From contig NC_018390.1 of NCBI RefSeq assembly GCF_000208865.1, positions 1,908,790-1,972,789 on the forward strand: 64,000 nt of DNA, read 5' to 3'. The DNA is from Neospora caninum Liverpool. Its lineage: Eukaryota > Apicomplexa > Conoidasida > Eucoccidiorida > Sarcocystidae. Shown piece after piece: positions 54,385-64,000 of the stretch. Position 1 is the first letter of the stretch; each line of letters begins with the position of its first letter. The notes beneath the pieces are model-generated. The model was not told where the DNA came from and did no database searches. It saw only the letters and a list, made by a program, of their open reading frames with translations. The position numbers and the translations under genes are program-made.

Positions 54385-56770
54385 CTCGTTTCTAGGGGTT
54401 TGTACGGGCGGTGAGACGCTCTGCGTGTCAGTGAACTGTCCATTCTTCGATGCCAAGGGGGTTACGAACGCGTGACGGGCCCCAGCGGCGCGGTCGTCAG
54501 CTTGTGGTCAGAGGTCGAAAAAAATGTGCGGGTGAATCAAGACAGGATGCAGAGTTCAATGTGCCTGCCTGCCCATGGCGTTGGCTTCGTACTACACTAA
54601 AGAAAAGCATGCAATCTGAGTAAACACCTCCCACATCTGGAATTTACGCCGGTCCGACACCCGCCCGATAGTTTGCTGGACTGACACAACAGAGGAACTG
54701 TAGTACACTCGAGAGTGAACGACGGCTCTGGTGCTCGTGGTCAGACTAGCGCGCAGAACAGGCTGAGTTAGTCGCTGGCTGCAATACCCGTGCGAATCCT
54801 GCAGTAATCCCCAGTTTGTCATAGCACAATGAATCCTCTGGAAACGCTAACGACAAAAGATACCGTAGCACGTCGGGCAACGTGTGTGTGGTTGAAGCAG
54901 TGTCGTTGAACGCGACCGGTTTCAGCCTGCGCACCGAGACGATTTGCGATACGGGGCAGAGTGAAGGGGCTGAGAGACCAGTCTGAAACGTAAAATGAGA
55001 CGAATGGCGTGCCGGGATTACACTACTGAAATTAAATATCCCCTGGACAAAAACTCTCTGAATCCGGAGTCCCCGCCCCTCTCTGAACACCGCGTAATAT
55101 CAAGTGTTCGACGTTACGTAACCTCGTCAAGAGCCTCCGGGCGCCAGTGTACGCGAGGGGGTGTTAAATGTAGCAGTTGTCTTGAGAGGACCAGGAGGCA
55201 ACAGTGAAAGCTTGTCTGTAAAGAAGCGCCTTGCTAACAAGCTATCGGCCGGGTCCTTCCGTTTTTGCGGGGAGAGACGTATCCAACCTGTTCAAGCGCG
55301 AAGGAAGCTGAGACACCCCATCTCTAGACACGCGAAATGCAGGCGTTTGCTTCACACAAAAAATGGCGCCAAACGCACTCTGTACCAACTCTTGGTGGGC
55401 AGTAGAAAATCTCGCTGTTCCATACAATGAATCCGTCACCCATGTGGTAACCCAACCTGCAACGCACCACCACCCGCATACTTTGCCGAGCACCTCGACT
55501 GGGCAAGCAAGGCCGAACCGAATCAACGTGTCTTCACCCAAACAATGCGTCGCCCTCTTGAGTTACGATCCCTGACAGCCGGCAACAGGTACATTTGCCT
55601 CTGCAAAATTTGCAGAACAGCAGTCGTAGAGAGAGACAATCGTACGTAAACTAGAGTGTGTAATTATGCCAGGCGACCAGACGGGGGGTAAAACGTCCAC
55701 CGAAGCGAAGAGGAAGCGTCACGACCGCTGGCGGTCAGTGCGATCACACTTGAGGACTTTGAATTTCCCGACCAGTCGGTTCTCGGCCGTATACTCAGTT
55801 CTCTTCGTCCTAGCCCTTGGAAATCACACAACGAAATACCATCCGTCAATGCGGTTTCGCAGGTGATCTGTATATGGGTCATGATGTGAACAGCAGTTAC
55901 AGAACATGGCGATTCCTATCAGAAGTGCATCCGTGAATGCTGCTTGAAATGATGAGGATGCTTCTGCAGCGGGGACTGTACAAGATCCGGTTTCCTGTAA
56001 AGAACAGGAAATGCTAACGTCTGAAAGAGGACTCTCACGGTTGGTGCATCAGATGAATGTGAGTGTCGACCAGCGTACGCTCCCTTCCGGATCCAGGACC
56101 AGCACATACAGATGTGCTGTACTTGTGGACGGAACGAAGAACGATCTCTATGCAGAGGCTCCACGCCATGTTCTGCAGCTGCTGTTGCCATCATGACTCA
56201 CATACAGATCACTTGCACTTATGCATTGACGCATGGTAATTAATGTCTGTTGCTACTGCGGCGAGCACGATACCACTTGCTGGCTTCGGTGGAAGGACGC
56301 GCTTATGCCTTCCGGCGTACCATGAGACGATGCATTGCCGATGTCAAACGAAGCAGTTTTCACGCAGTGTACATCGGGGAATCGCTTCACAGTCGACTGC
56401 TGGGGAACAATGCTGGTGGTCCTCAAATCGTCGAGCCGGGCCATCCACGCTCTTTTTCCCCAGCCGGACTGCGAATACTAAGCGTGCCCTACGCTGGTGA
56501 AACTGCAGTGCCGTTGAACGGAATTTGGACTCGAGGAGCGAACCCGTAGGGCAAACGAGAGACGACTGCCTCAGAGGGCCGCTACTGTCTCGTACGATAG
56601 TGTGTCTCGAGAATGCGGCTAGTGGCGAGGGGATTCGGCTTGAGTGGAGTGGTGCCTTGCGCTTGTTGGCTGACTGCGTAGTCGAACACTCGAACGCATT
56701 TGCACAGTTTTAGCTCTGCAGCCGCCGAGAGACTAGCGACACCGTCACGAGACAAGTGTTTTGAAGGCCT
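54385..56770. other. Region with only weak coding signals
   Basis: Lies between the SET gene (+) and an unknown minus-strand ORF. Several short frames on both strands look slightly protein-like (54746-55090 minus, 55363-55575 plus, 55666-55862 plus, 56011-56196 plus, 56324-56549 plus), but no complete model with convincing splice sites emerges. Confidence 0.4.
55666..56196 (+). CDS. Possible small membrane or secreted protein (weak)
   Basis: A start exon 55666-55862 (ATG; 65 codons plus two bases; donor AG|GTGATC) encodes a basic N terminus and one hydrophobic segment, AVYSVLFVLALG. It can join in phase to an exon starting about 56028 and ending with a TGA at 56194-56196 (GLSRLVHQMNVSVDQ... 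LQLLLPS). The acceptor has a poor pyrimidine tract, and the downstream frame 56324-56549 might also belong to it. No family recognised; it may not be a gene. Confidence 0.2.
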
Positions 56771-57118
56771 TTAGACTAACCGCGTCTTGATCGGTTCAGT
56801 TGAAGGGGGCGTGCATTTCTTGCCCAGGAAACTGAAGGCACGACGCCGTACCTCCCCTCTGTCCTCTCCACGACAGTGCTTCAAGCGTTCTTCGAAGTGG
56901 ATGTCGAGGCGCTGCTTCAAGTGTAGGTTGTAAGCGTTTCCCTGAGCCTGACACGGCCAGTGTAGCGCATTCGCGCTGGCGGTTTGATACTGTGATGGTT
57001 CAACTTTGCGCGTGTGAATCTTTCCCAGCGTGGAGAGCACTGAATCGTTGGTTTTTCCGGCCCGCCGACACCGGCAAGCGTAAAATCCCGGTGGATTCAA
57101 GACTGCGGTGACCGCCAT
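56771..57118 (-). CDS. Unknown 115-residue ORF
   Basis: Single open frame with an ATG in good context (A at -3, G at +4). The product is basic with several Cys (FYACRCRRAGK, HWPCQAQGNAYNLHLKQRLD, HFEERLKHCRGED) and has no signal peptide or hydrophobic segment. It is divergent from the FAF2-like gene and convergent with the SET gene. The residue pattern is more protein-like than neighbouring frames, but no family is recognised and it could be part of a larger spliced gene. Confidence 0.38.
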   Translation of the reverse strand: MAVTAVLNPPGFYACRCRRAGKTNDSVLSTLGKIHTRKVEPSQYQTASANALHWPCQAQGNAYNLHLKQRLDIHFEERLKHCRGEDRGEVRRRAFSFLGKKCTPPSTEPIKTRLV

Positions 57119-57947
57119 CCTATAGTTTCACCACCGAACAGAATTGTACACCTTGAGGAAGTCAACACCAACAACGTCGTAGAGTATCTACTGGGTCCTC
57201 TAGCCTTCCCAGATATAGCCGGGTACATCCGTCTCTTCTTCGTCCGCTGTATCCTTTGGTAAAATTGCATTGACAACTGAAACGATTGGCCCCTTTCACA
57301 ACCGCGGAACGTAGCACACTTGGAACGTGTGTCTCTGCTTTTCCGTCGCGTTGTTCACTGTTTGCATCTCATCCCTACACCGCCCAAGGTAACATGACCT
57401 CTTGCTGTATAGAGCACATGCGAGTCACACACATGCCGTCCTCGTCCCGGATGCACTGCGCATTTTTCTTCGGGTCTTCTGGTTGTTTCTTCAGTCCACT
57501 TCGAACTCCGGTGTGTTTTTGTCGTCCTCGGAGAGTCGCTCTTCTCTGCGGATGTGTGGTGCCGTACGAGAGATGAGTTTGCGTTGAGTCTTCGACAACT
57601 CAGTTTTCCGGTACCCCCCTCGTCTTGCAACGGCTGTCCGTTCTCGTTCTGCCGCTCCCCGGAAAATCCCAAAGCGCGCGCCGTTCCGTTCACGTTTCTT
57701 GACGCCTGCGGTCGTCTCGCGGGACTTCCGGCAAAGAGCGCCGATCAATCGGCCCTCGCTCCGCGCAGCTGAACTGCCGATTTCCTGGGTCTTAAGGCAG
57801 GCGCGCCGCGAAACGGAGGCGGAGGAAATCTGGTTTCCCACCCGGAGGTTTCCATCCACCCGACGAGCGCCACGGTTTACGGCGCGTCGACCTTGCGGAC
57901 CACGCGTGTGTCTTTTCCTCAACGCTCAGCGAACGAGCGCCACAGCC
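57119..57947. other. Promoter and leader of the FAF2-like gene
   Basis: Divergent gap between the unknown minus-strand ORF and the FAF2-like gene. CT-rich stretches occur, as in coccidian 5' leaders. No supported coding sequence. Confidence 0.45.
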
Positions 57948-60900
57948 ATGGAAGACGTCACCGGCGTCCGAGATCAGGACGACTCGGGTTCCGCTGTTGC
58001 CTCCGGAGTAGCAGGCCCCGAGGACCAGCACCAGAAGGTGAACAGACTGCGAGGACGTTCGTCGCCCCTTTTCTCCTCTTTTTCCTCTTTCTGTCCCCTG
58101 ATCTGCTTCGTGTTCTCGATCTTGTCCCTCTCGTGGATTCTCGTCCTCGCCGTTTTTGTGTGGTCGCCTCCGCGGCGGATTCGTGCTGTCCCTCTGTGTG
58201 TGTGAATGCGTCCGTTTTCAGACCTTCGCGAAAGCCCGACTTCGTGTCTTCATGACTAACCTATCCACGCGTTTTGAAAAGTCAGGATCTGCGGAGAGAT
58301 GCAATCTTGTGCCGACGTATCAGGCGGTCCCTTTCTTCGTCCCGGGGGTCTGTTAGCACCGCTCTCCAGGTTAAAAAAACGTGCGCTGAGGTGCCTGTGT
58401 AGGTCTGACTTCCCTCCGGTGCATGCGACGGGAAGACCTAACAGGCTCACCGTCTCTCCTCCATGCCTGCTTTGTCTCCCGGGTCTTGGGAGTTGCGTCT
58501 TTACCGTTCCGCGTACGTGTGCTCTGCTGTGCCTGGACTTCTCTCTCCCGCGCAGCTCACACGTCGGCGAAGATGCTCCGATACACCTGCCTCGTCCTTG
58601 TCTCCGTCGTCTCCGTCTCCTTCCGCTTCCCGCTCAGATGAGGCTGTTGCTGCGAGGGAGGGCGGAGAGCTGCGAAGCGTCGTAGGCACCGTGCGGTTTC
58701 TCGCGTCGTTGCCTGCGAGAGCCTTTCAGCAGACAGTCCACCTCCTCCAGGCTGTGGTTCAGTGGATTTCCCGACTCATCGACCTTGCTTGTAAGCGCAG
58801 AAGCGGGGGGGCTGGCAAAGCGCGGAGGACGCGAAAAGAGAGAACGAGCGTTTCTGCGAGGAAGAGAGGGGGGAGACGGGGCGCGACGATTGCATGTCGA
58901 GTGAGAAGAGAAGGACAAACAGGCACTGCCTCCCCACACAGATCAGCGGTTTATGCGCTCCCCCGCAGAACGGGAGAGAGATGGAGAGTGGCGGGCAACA
59001 CGGCTGCCTTTCGTGCGGCCTTCCCAAGGCGATTGAAACAGGCGCGACACTTACTTTACTCCTCTTTGTTTCGTCTCTTGCGCTTCTCGTCTGTCCCTGC
59101 CAGCCTTATTTCTCTTCACTCCTCCCGCGCAGCCCCTCGAGGTGATCTACGAACGCCAGTTCGGGAGAAAGCATCCCGCTTTTTTTCCCGGAGCTGCGCA
59201 AGAGGTGAGACAGATCTGGGCCCAGCAGCAGAGGAAATCGGGAGCAGTACCGCTGAAAACCGCTCTTTCTGTGCTCGAAGATACGCGGTGTTTCTGTGGC
59301 GTTAGACACGTAGGCGCTTTCTGGAAAGGCACGAAACCCCGGCGACCGACCGTTCACACAGGCAAACGAGGAGACACCGGGGGGTATCGGGCGTTTTCTG
59401 GGTTCCCAGCAATCTCTCTGTGTCGGGAAACGCTCTCGTTTGTTGCCGTCGTTTCGCGCGTCCATCGCCATCCTCGTTGCTTCTTCTCGGTTTCCCCTCA
59501 CGTCAGGCCTTCGACACCGCAAGGCAAACCGACCGCTTGCTCGCGGTGTACTTACACTCACAGCAGAACGCGGCGGCTGATCGCTTTTGCAGAGAAACCC
59601 TCACGGACGACCTCGTCATCGATTTGCTGGTGAGACTGGAGTTCGCGGCGAGCACGTGGAAACACCAGAAGAGGACTCCTGGGCGAGATCTTGGCGCGGT
59701 GTTTCCTGAATTATTAAGGTAGACTCTGTTACGGAGCGTGGTTACGTTTTTCCCCTCACGTGGAAAGATGACCCAGGTTCACGACTCTCCTGGGTGCTGT
59801 CTCCATGGAGTTGGCGACACAAGGTGGGGGAAAGCCGACTCGCCGCTGAGAGCAGGCAAGACCGAAACGCGCTTCCGGAGGTTCTTTCTCTCTCTCTGGG
59901 GCGTGCAGGACAACACATGCGTCTTCTACGCGACAGATGCGTCTGTGTCTTCCTCTGAGGGCGCACGTTTGGCCCGGGCTTTCTTCCCCTCGGCGTCTTC
60001 TCGCCTGCCTGCGTTTCTCCTGCTTCTGCCGCAAGCAGCCTCAGCGCCATCTCCTGGAGCGTCGACTTTCTCGTCGCTCACAGCACCGCCCGCGAGTCGA
60101 CACCGCGTCTTGCTGGCTTCGCTCCGGGCGGAAACTTTCCCGGACACCGCTGGCCTCATTGCCGTCTTGCTGCACGGCCAAGAGAAGGCCGAGGAAGTCC
60201 GAGAGGCCAAGCGCCAGCAAATGCGAGAACGCGAAGAAAACAGACTGTAAGCAACACACCAACGGCACACACACACACACACACACTACACACACACGCT
60301 CCAAACAGAATCGACACTTTCAGAGGGATGTATAAGCACCAGTGTATGTATCGATTTGTATATGGGATATATTTGTGTGTAACAACTGGTCGAGTCTGTA
60401 GCCATGGAGAGGCGTGTGTGCGTTCTTATCACACTTGTTTTCACGCGTTTAAGGAGATTTACGGAACTACTTACATCCACTTCTTTCTGGTAGCGCCGTA
60501 TAGGATAGGGGACTATATAGGATAGGGGATATCGGCTGGACAACCGGATTAGGGGGAAAACCGATGCTGCGGATTCTGCTGAGAAAGGCCCATCGCGCGG
60601 CGCCGGGCTGTTGCGCCTCTCTTAAATCGAGGTCTGTGCCGATCTTCTTTCTGCTGCGCAGGCTGCGTGAAGAGCAGGAACGGGAGTTCGCAGAAGTGAT
60701 GCGCCTGGAATCCATCAAGTAAGTCGACGAGAAGCCGCCGTGGGGCTGTGTTCTCTCTGGCGTTTTCTCCTCTCTGCACCGGTCCCTCTCCCTCGGCGTC
60801 GAGCCCCAGCCGCCGCGCTCCTTTTTTCGCACCTCGGGACCCTCTCGCTTCTTTCCTCAGCTCGCTTCGTGCTTCTGCTCGAGAAACGCCCGCGCGCATT

Positions 60901-61172
60901 TGAGAGCTCCGTTTTCCTCCTCTCTACAGACGCGAGGAACAGGAGACGCGACGGCGGAAGGAAGAAGCGCGGCGAGACCGCGAAACGCAGAGAAAGGAAG
61001 CGGCTGCTGCCCGACGGCAGGAGCGGCGAGCGCATGCAGAGAGGCTCCGGGAGCAGGAAGAAAACGCACCAGTCGCCTCAGGGATCGATCAGCGCACAGC
61101 GGTGAGGATGCATGCGCCCAGTTGACACACAGCGCCGATTTTGAAATCTCAGGTCCCGAAAACGAAAACAGA

Positions 61173-61213
<41 letters not shown>

Positions 61214-61530
61214 ATATAGATGTATATACGCATATGTATATATTTGTATATATATATATATATATATCTGTGTGACTTTGTAGACGCATACCCAGATGCA
61301 TAAGGTTGTGTTGGGGCGTAGGCGCGTATATACAGACGTGGAAAGCGCTTACATGGGACTTGGCAGGTGTGTGTCTTTCGGTGACGCTTTGACTCAAGGC
61401 GAAGTATCTTGGAGACGAAAACGGACCGGTGCACAGGCACGAGTAGAGCCACTCGCGTTCCCTATTGCCTCTCTGGGGTCTCCCAAACAGATACATGTCG
61501 CTACAGTAGATAATCCAAATAGGTATATGA

Positions 61531-61565
<35 letters not shown>

Positions 61566-62595
61566 GCTTCAGCTTCTTACAATCTTACAATATACATATG
61601 CAATCATGTACAACGTGTGTGTCTCTGTGTATGTACATGTGTGTATACAAACGAGTGCAGATATGTGGTCGTCTGGACTTTTGTGTTGGCTGCGAGTGAA
61701 CAGATTTGTTTGCGGCTGCCGAGCGGGGCGCGTGTCTCTCGGCACTTTTCATCGCAAGCGTCGTTGGAGGAGCTGTACCTCTGGGCAGACTGTTTAGCTG
61801 AATGTACTCAGGTATACGCGACAGCGAGGGACACACAGGCGGAAGCATGCTCAGAAACGGAACAGAGAGACAGGGTTCTTCCGGGGGGGGAGGGGGGGGG
61901 GGGGCCTTTGTGCCCAAAGATCTGCATGCAGAGGTCGGAGAGAGATCAGGGGAGACAAAGCGAGACACAGAGGAGGCAGGAGAGGGCAAAGGCTTCGCAG
62001 ACAGCAGCGTGTGGGGACGAAGCGGCTCTCAGGATGGCGACGAAGAGGCGGAGGGCGAGGCGTCCCTGCCTTTCAACGCTCCGTGGGGAGTTTCGGATGT
62101 CAAAACGGTCGAGTCTCGTTTGGTGTGGGCCGCGTTTTGTCTGCCGTCGCAGAATGAAGAGCTGGACATTCCGCTTCGCTTCCACCTCGTGGTCCCGCCA
62201 AAGCGAACCCTGACCCGCGTAGGCTTTCTCGTTTGTCGGATCACGAAAAGAGAAATCGACGATCGTGCCCAGCGCTTTCCCCTCGTTGCCGGGTTCTCCG
62301 TCTGGCGTCCTGCTGGCTTCTCTGTGACCCGTTGTGGGTGCTTTTGGACTCCTCTCTGTCTCTGTCGTTTGCTCTCCCTTCGACTGGACTTGATCGTCTC
62401 GCTGCATGCACCATATCCCTTATTCGCGCGTTCCTCCCTGCCCTCGCGTGTCTTCGCTCTCGCGTTTTCTGTTTCTATCTCGGCTTTTTGCCGCCTGAGT
62501 TTGGTCTCATGCAGGGAGCGGCGACACTCCTCGAGGCAGGCCTCCACCCCAACAGCGCTGTCCTGCTCGTCCCCTCAGACGACGAAGAAGATTAG
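57948..62595 (+). CDS. FAF2-like: FAF2/UBXD8-like UAS-UBX protein (Cdc48 adaptor)
   Basis: Ten exons: 57948-58037, 58556-58790, 59104-59204, 59507-59629, 59909-60246, 60662-60718, 60930-61101, 61704-61811, 62033-62218, 62515-62595; all phases close, 496 residues. After a Ser/Asp-rich start, residues 85-125 are hydrophobic/amphipathic ([37 protein letters not shown]), in the place of FAF2's membrane hairpin. The UAS domain follows: [16 protein letters not shown] (FAF2 'FEEKYGRVHPVFYQG'), [20 protein letters not shown] (FAF2 'FLLVYLHGDDHQDSDEFCR'), [12 protein letters not shown] charged coiled coil (residues 285-370) leads to a UBX domain: [31 protein letters not shown], and [15 protein letters not shown] at the end. 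The UBX loop reads PPKR in place of FPR. FAF2 sits on ER and lipid droplets and recruits Cdc48/p97 for ER-associated degradation. No UBA domain is visible. TA repeats lie in intron 7. Confidence 0.88.
61176..61560. repeat. TA microsatellites in intron 7 of the FAF2-like gene
   Basis: Three TA-rich tracts at about 61176-61201, 61247-61267 and 61533-61560, with TGTA variants between them, all within the 602-base intron 7. A G-rich run at 61883-61904 lies in the next intron. Confidence 0.88.
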
Positions 62596-62741
62596 AGCCA
62601 CGACGCCAAACGGGACGCCTCGTTTTGGATCTGCGTCAACCGTTAGACAGCTTTTTTGCAGTGTTCCGATGCATGCACTTCTGGTCATCCACCTTCACAT
62701 AAGTCTTTATTTCTCTGCCTATCGACATGTCCTCGAGATGC

Positions 62742-62775
<34 letters not shown>

Positions 62776-63558
62776 GTTTGGACGTAGATATGCAGATTTG
62801 TGTATCTGTGTAGTTGTGGGTGCGGCGTATCTGTGTTTGCAAGAAGGAAAGACGAGGGACGGGACGCATGTTTCAGGGAAATGGTTTGTTTCTGCTCTGT
62901 GGAAAACGATCGCACTTTGTGTCGGTTTGGCGTGGAACCCATTCTAGGCAATCCGCATGCACATGCAGATGCACCTAAGTACACATTTGTTTTTTACGCT
63001 CGCGGGCGTTTCCTGTCTTCCTTTCGTCTCTGCAGTTCTCTCATGTTTCTTCTCTTTCCCTGCCTCCTCTGCGGGTTTTCCCCTGCGCCCTCTCTCAACC
63101 TGCAATCTCCGCTGTCTATCTTTCTCTTTCTGTATCTTCTCTCTCTCTCCTATTTACTTCCTGTTTTCCCCTCTCTCGTATTTACCTCCCTCGCTTCTCG
63201 CGTTCTTTCTGTCTCTTTCTTTCTCTCCGTGTCGCCCCTCTCTCGCTTTCAGATTTTTGAAGCGTGTCTGAAAACGGCGACGCATCACTCAGAGCGTCCG
63301 TTCTCCGCCGGGCTCGAGGGCGCACCAAGCTGGCGCGGTGGCGCTCTTTAAAACGCTTGAACGAAACACCCTTTTTTGTAGTTGCAAACCGCGTTGCTTC
63401 CCAATCAAGAAGCGACAGGAAGCGCACCTTCCCTCACCCACTCAGCTCTCTCTTTATCCGCTGTTTTCGCTTCTCTTCCAAGAGCACGGAGGTCCGAGCG
63501 CATGCACATAGGCCACCAGTGAACCGAAGCGGACCCTGACGAAAGCCGCAAAAATCGC
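62596..63558. other. Intergenic region, pyrimidine-rich
   Basis: Between the FAF2-like stop and the next plus-strand gene. It has a TA tract at 62744-62774 and a long C/T-rich stretch (about 63030-63250) ending in a perfect acceptor-like TCTCTCTCGCTTTCAG near 63252. That pattern could mark an intron in a 5' UTR of the next gene. Confidence 0.5.
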
Positions 63559-64000
63559 ATGCGGCACATTCCCGGAGAGGAATCCCCGCGACGTTCGCAG
63601 AGCGGAAATACAAAGTTGAGAAACCAGTTTGATGAGCTGCAACAGAGACGAGTCCGAGAGGACGGTAAGTCTTTCTGCGCGTATAGGGTCACAGTCGCCT
63701 CCGGCCGCGTCGCGGGCAAACAAACAAGCACAGAAGGACAACGGCGCGGTCGAAGACACGGAGACGAGAGGCAGGGGAAGAGAACCTGACAAACGAGGCG
63801 CTGTCGAGACAGTCCATCACAGGGAGGAGCAAGGACAAAATTGCGGCAGCGCGGAGAAGCGTGGCAGAGAAGACAGACGAAAAAACGAGAACGGCTGGAC
63901 GCGGAAAACAAAAAAAGCACTTTTCGCCAAAAAAGGGAATCTGAAGAATCTGAGAGGAACACGCGTCTCATGGTTGCGAATCGACAGACTCTTTTCAGTC
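63559..64000 (+). CDS. First exon of a gene cut by the window edge
   Basis: ATG at 63559 opens an exon ending at 63664 with a strong GTAAGT donor (phase 1). The 35 codons encode a charged, Arg/Gln-rich peptide (MRHIPGEESPRRSQSGNTKL, then RNQFDELQQRRVREDG). No clear acceptor follows before the edge, so the rest is outside the window. Nothing identifies the product. The long minus-strand frame over the same bases (63405-63971) starts at a non-ATG-rich, Cys/Ser/Phe-rich stretch and looks like a shadow. Confidence 0.5.

Noticed and set aside
58638..58790. Acceptor at 58637 for FAF2 exon 2
   Set aside because: It would put exon 1 into a frame with an early stop; the acceptor at 58555 keeps phase 0 and leads into the conserved part.
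60264..60298. CA-rich repeat considered as a possible telomere-like or CRISPR-like array
   Set aside because: A simple (AC)n dinucleotide tract in intron 5 of the FAF2-like gene; no spaced repeats.
63405..63971. 188-codon minus-strand ORF at the right edge
   Set aside because: Overlaps a plus-strand exon with a strong donor and has Cys/Ser/Arg/Phe bias typical of reverse-strand noise.

Overview
The window is nuclear DNA from a eukaryote with intron-rich genes, GC-rich exons, (TA)n microsatellites in non-coding DNA, copies of the TGCATGC element in promoter-like regions, and large low-complexity Ser/Ala/Glu/Arg insertions inside conserved proteins. This fits a tissue-cyst coccidian apicomplexan, Toxoplasma gondii or a close relative (Hammondia, Neospora). 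I cannot fix the species from sequence alone. There are no operons, Shine-Dalgarno sites, CRISPR arrays or intact mobile elements. Gene models below were built by hand: ATG choice, GT/AG sites and reading-phase continuity across every intron. Phases close exactly in the multi-exon models that are reported with exon coordinates.

Layout, left to right. 295-3142 (+): secreted CAP/SCP-domain protein in five exons. 4976-7747 (-): large STK19-family winged-helix protein. 9466-12165 (+): GRIP-domain golgin. 14109-14273 (-): a 54-residue protein that looks like Tom5 of the mitochondrial outer-membrane translocase. 17604-23511 (+): RbBP5/Swd1-like WD40 protein of a COMPASS/SET1-type complex. 26391-29794 (+): ARF/ARL-like GTPase with altered G3 and G4 motifs and a long insertion. 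31537-32329 (-): four-helix membrane protein. 33080-35197 (-): Lys-rich nuclear-type protein. 36143-40930 (+): very large helical-repeat protein, perhaps mitochondrial. 41709-43599 (-): EMG1/NEP1-family ribosome-biogenesis methyltransferase lacking the usual SAM-loop sequence. 45195-46181 (-): new small secreted protein in four exons. 46537-47250 (-): adenylate kinase. 48139-54384 (+): 11-exon SMYD-like SET lysine methyltransferase. 56771-57118 (-): unknown ORF. 57948-62595 (+): FAF2/UBXD8-type UAS-UBX protein in ten exons. 63559 to the right edge (+): first exon of a truncated gene.

The genes are mostly housekeeping and not a single pathway: chromatin marking (RbBP5-like, SET), DNA repair (STK19), secretory traffic and ER quality control (golgin, ARL-like, FAF2), mitochondria (Tom5-like, helical-repeat protein), ribosome biogenesis (NEP1, possibly the Lys-rich protein), nucleotide balance (adenylate kinase), plus two secreted proteins that could be parasite-specific effectors or surface or wall components. 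Neighbouring genes are arranged as convergent and divergent pairs, and several divergent pairs share one promoter-containing gap.

The points most worth a second look are the Tom5-like micro-protein, the NEP1 homologue with a changed cofactor loop, the GTPase without the catalytic Gln or the Asn of NKxD, the unannotated-looking secreted protein at 45195-46181, and a degenerate formyl-methionine-type tRNA sequence at 44970-45042 that does not look like a cytosolic eukaryotic tRNA.
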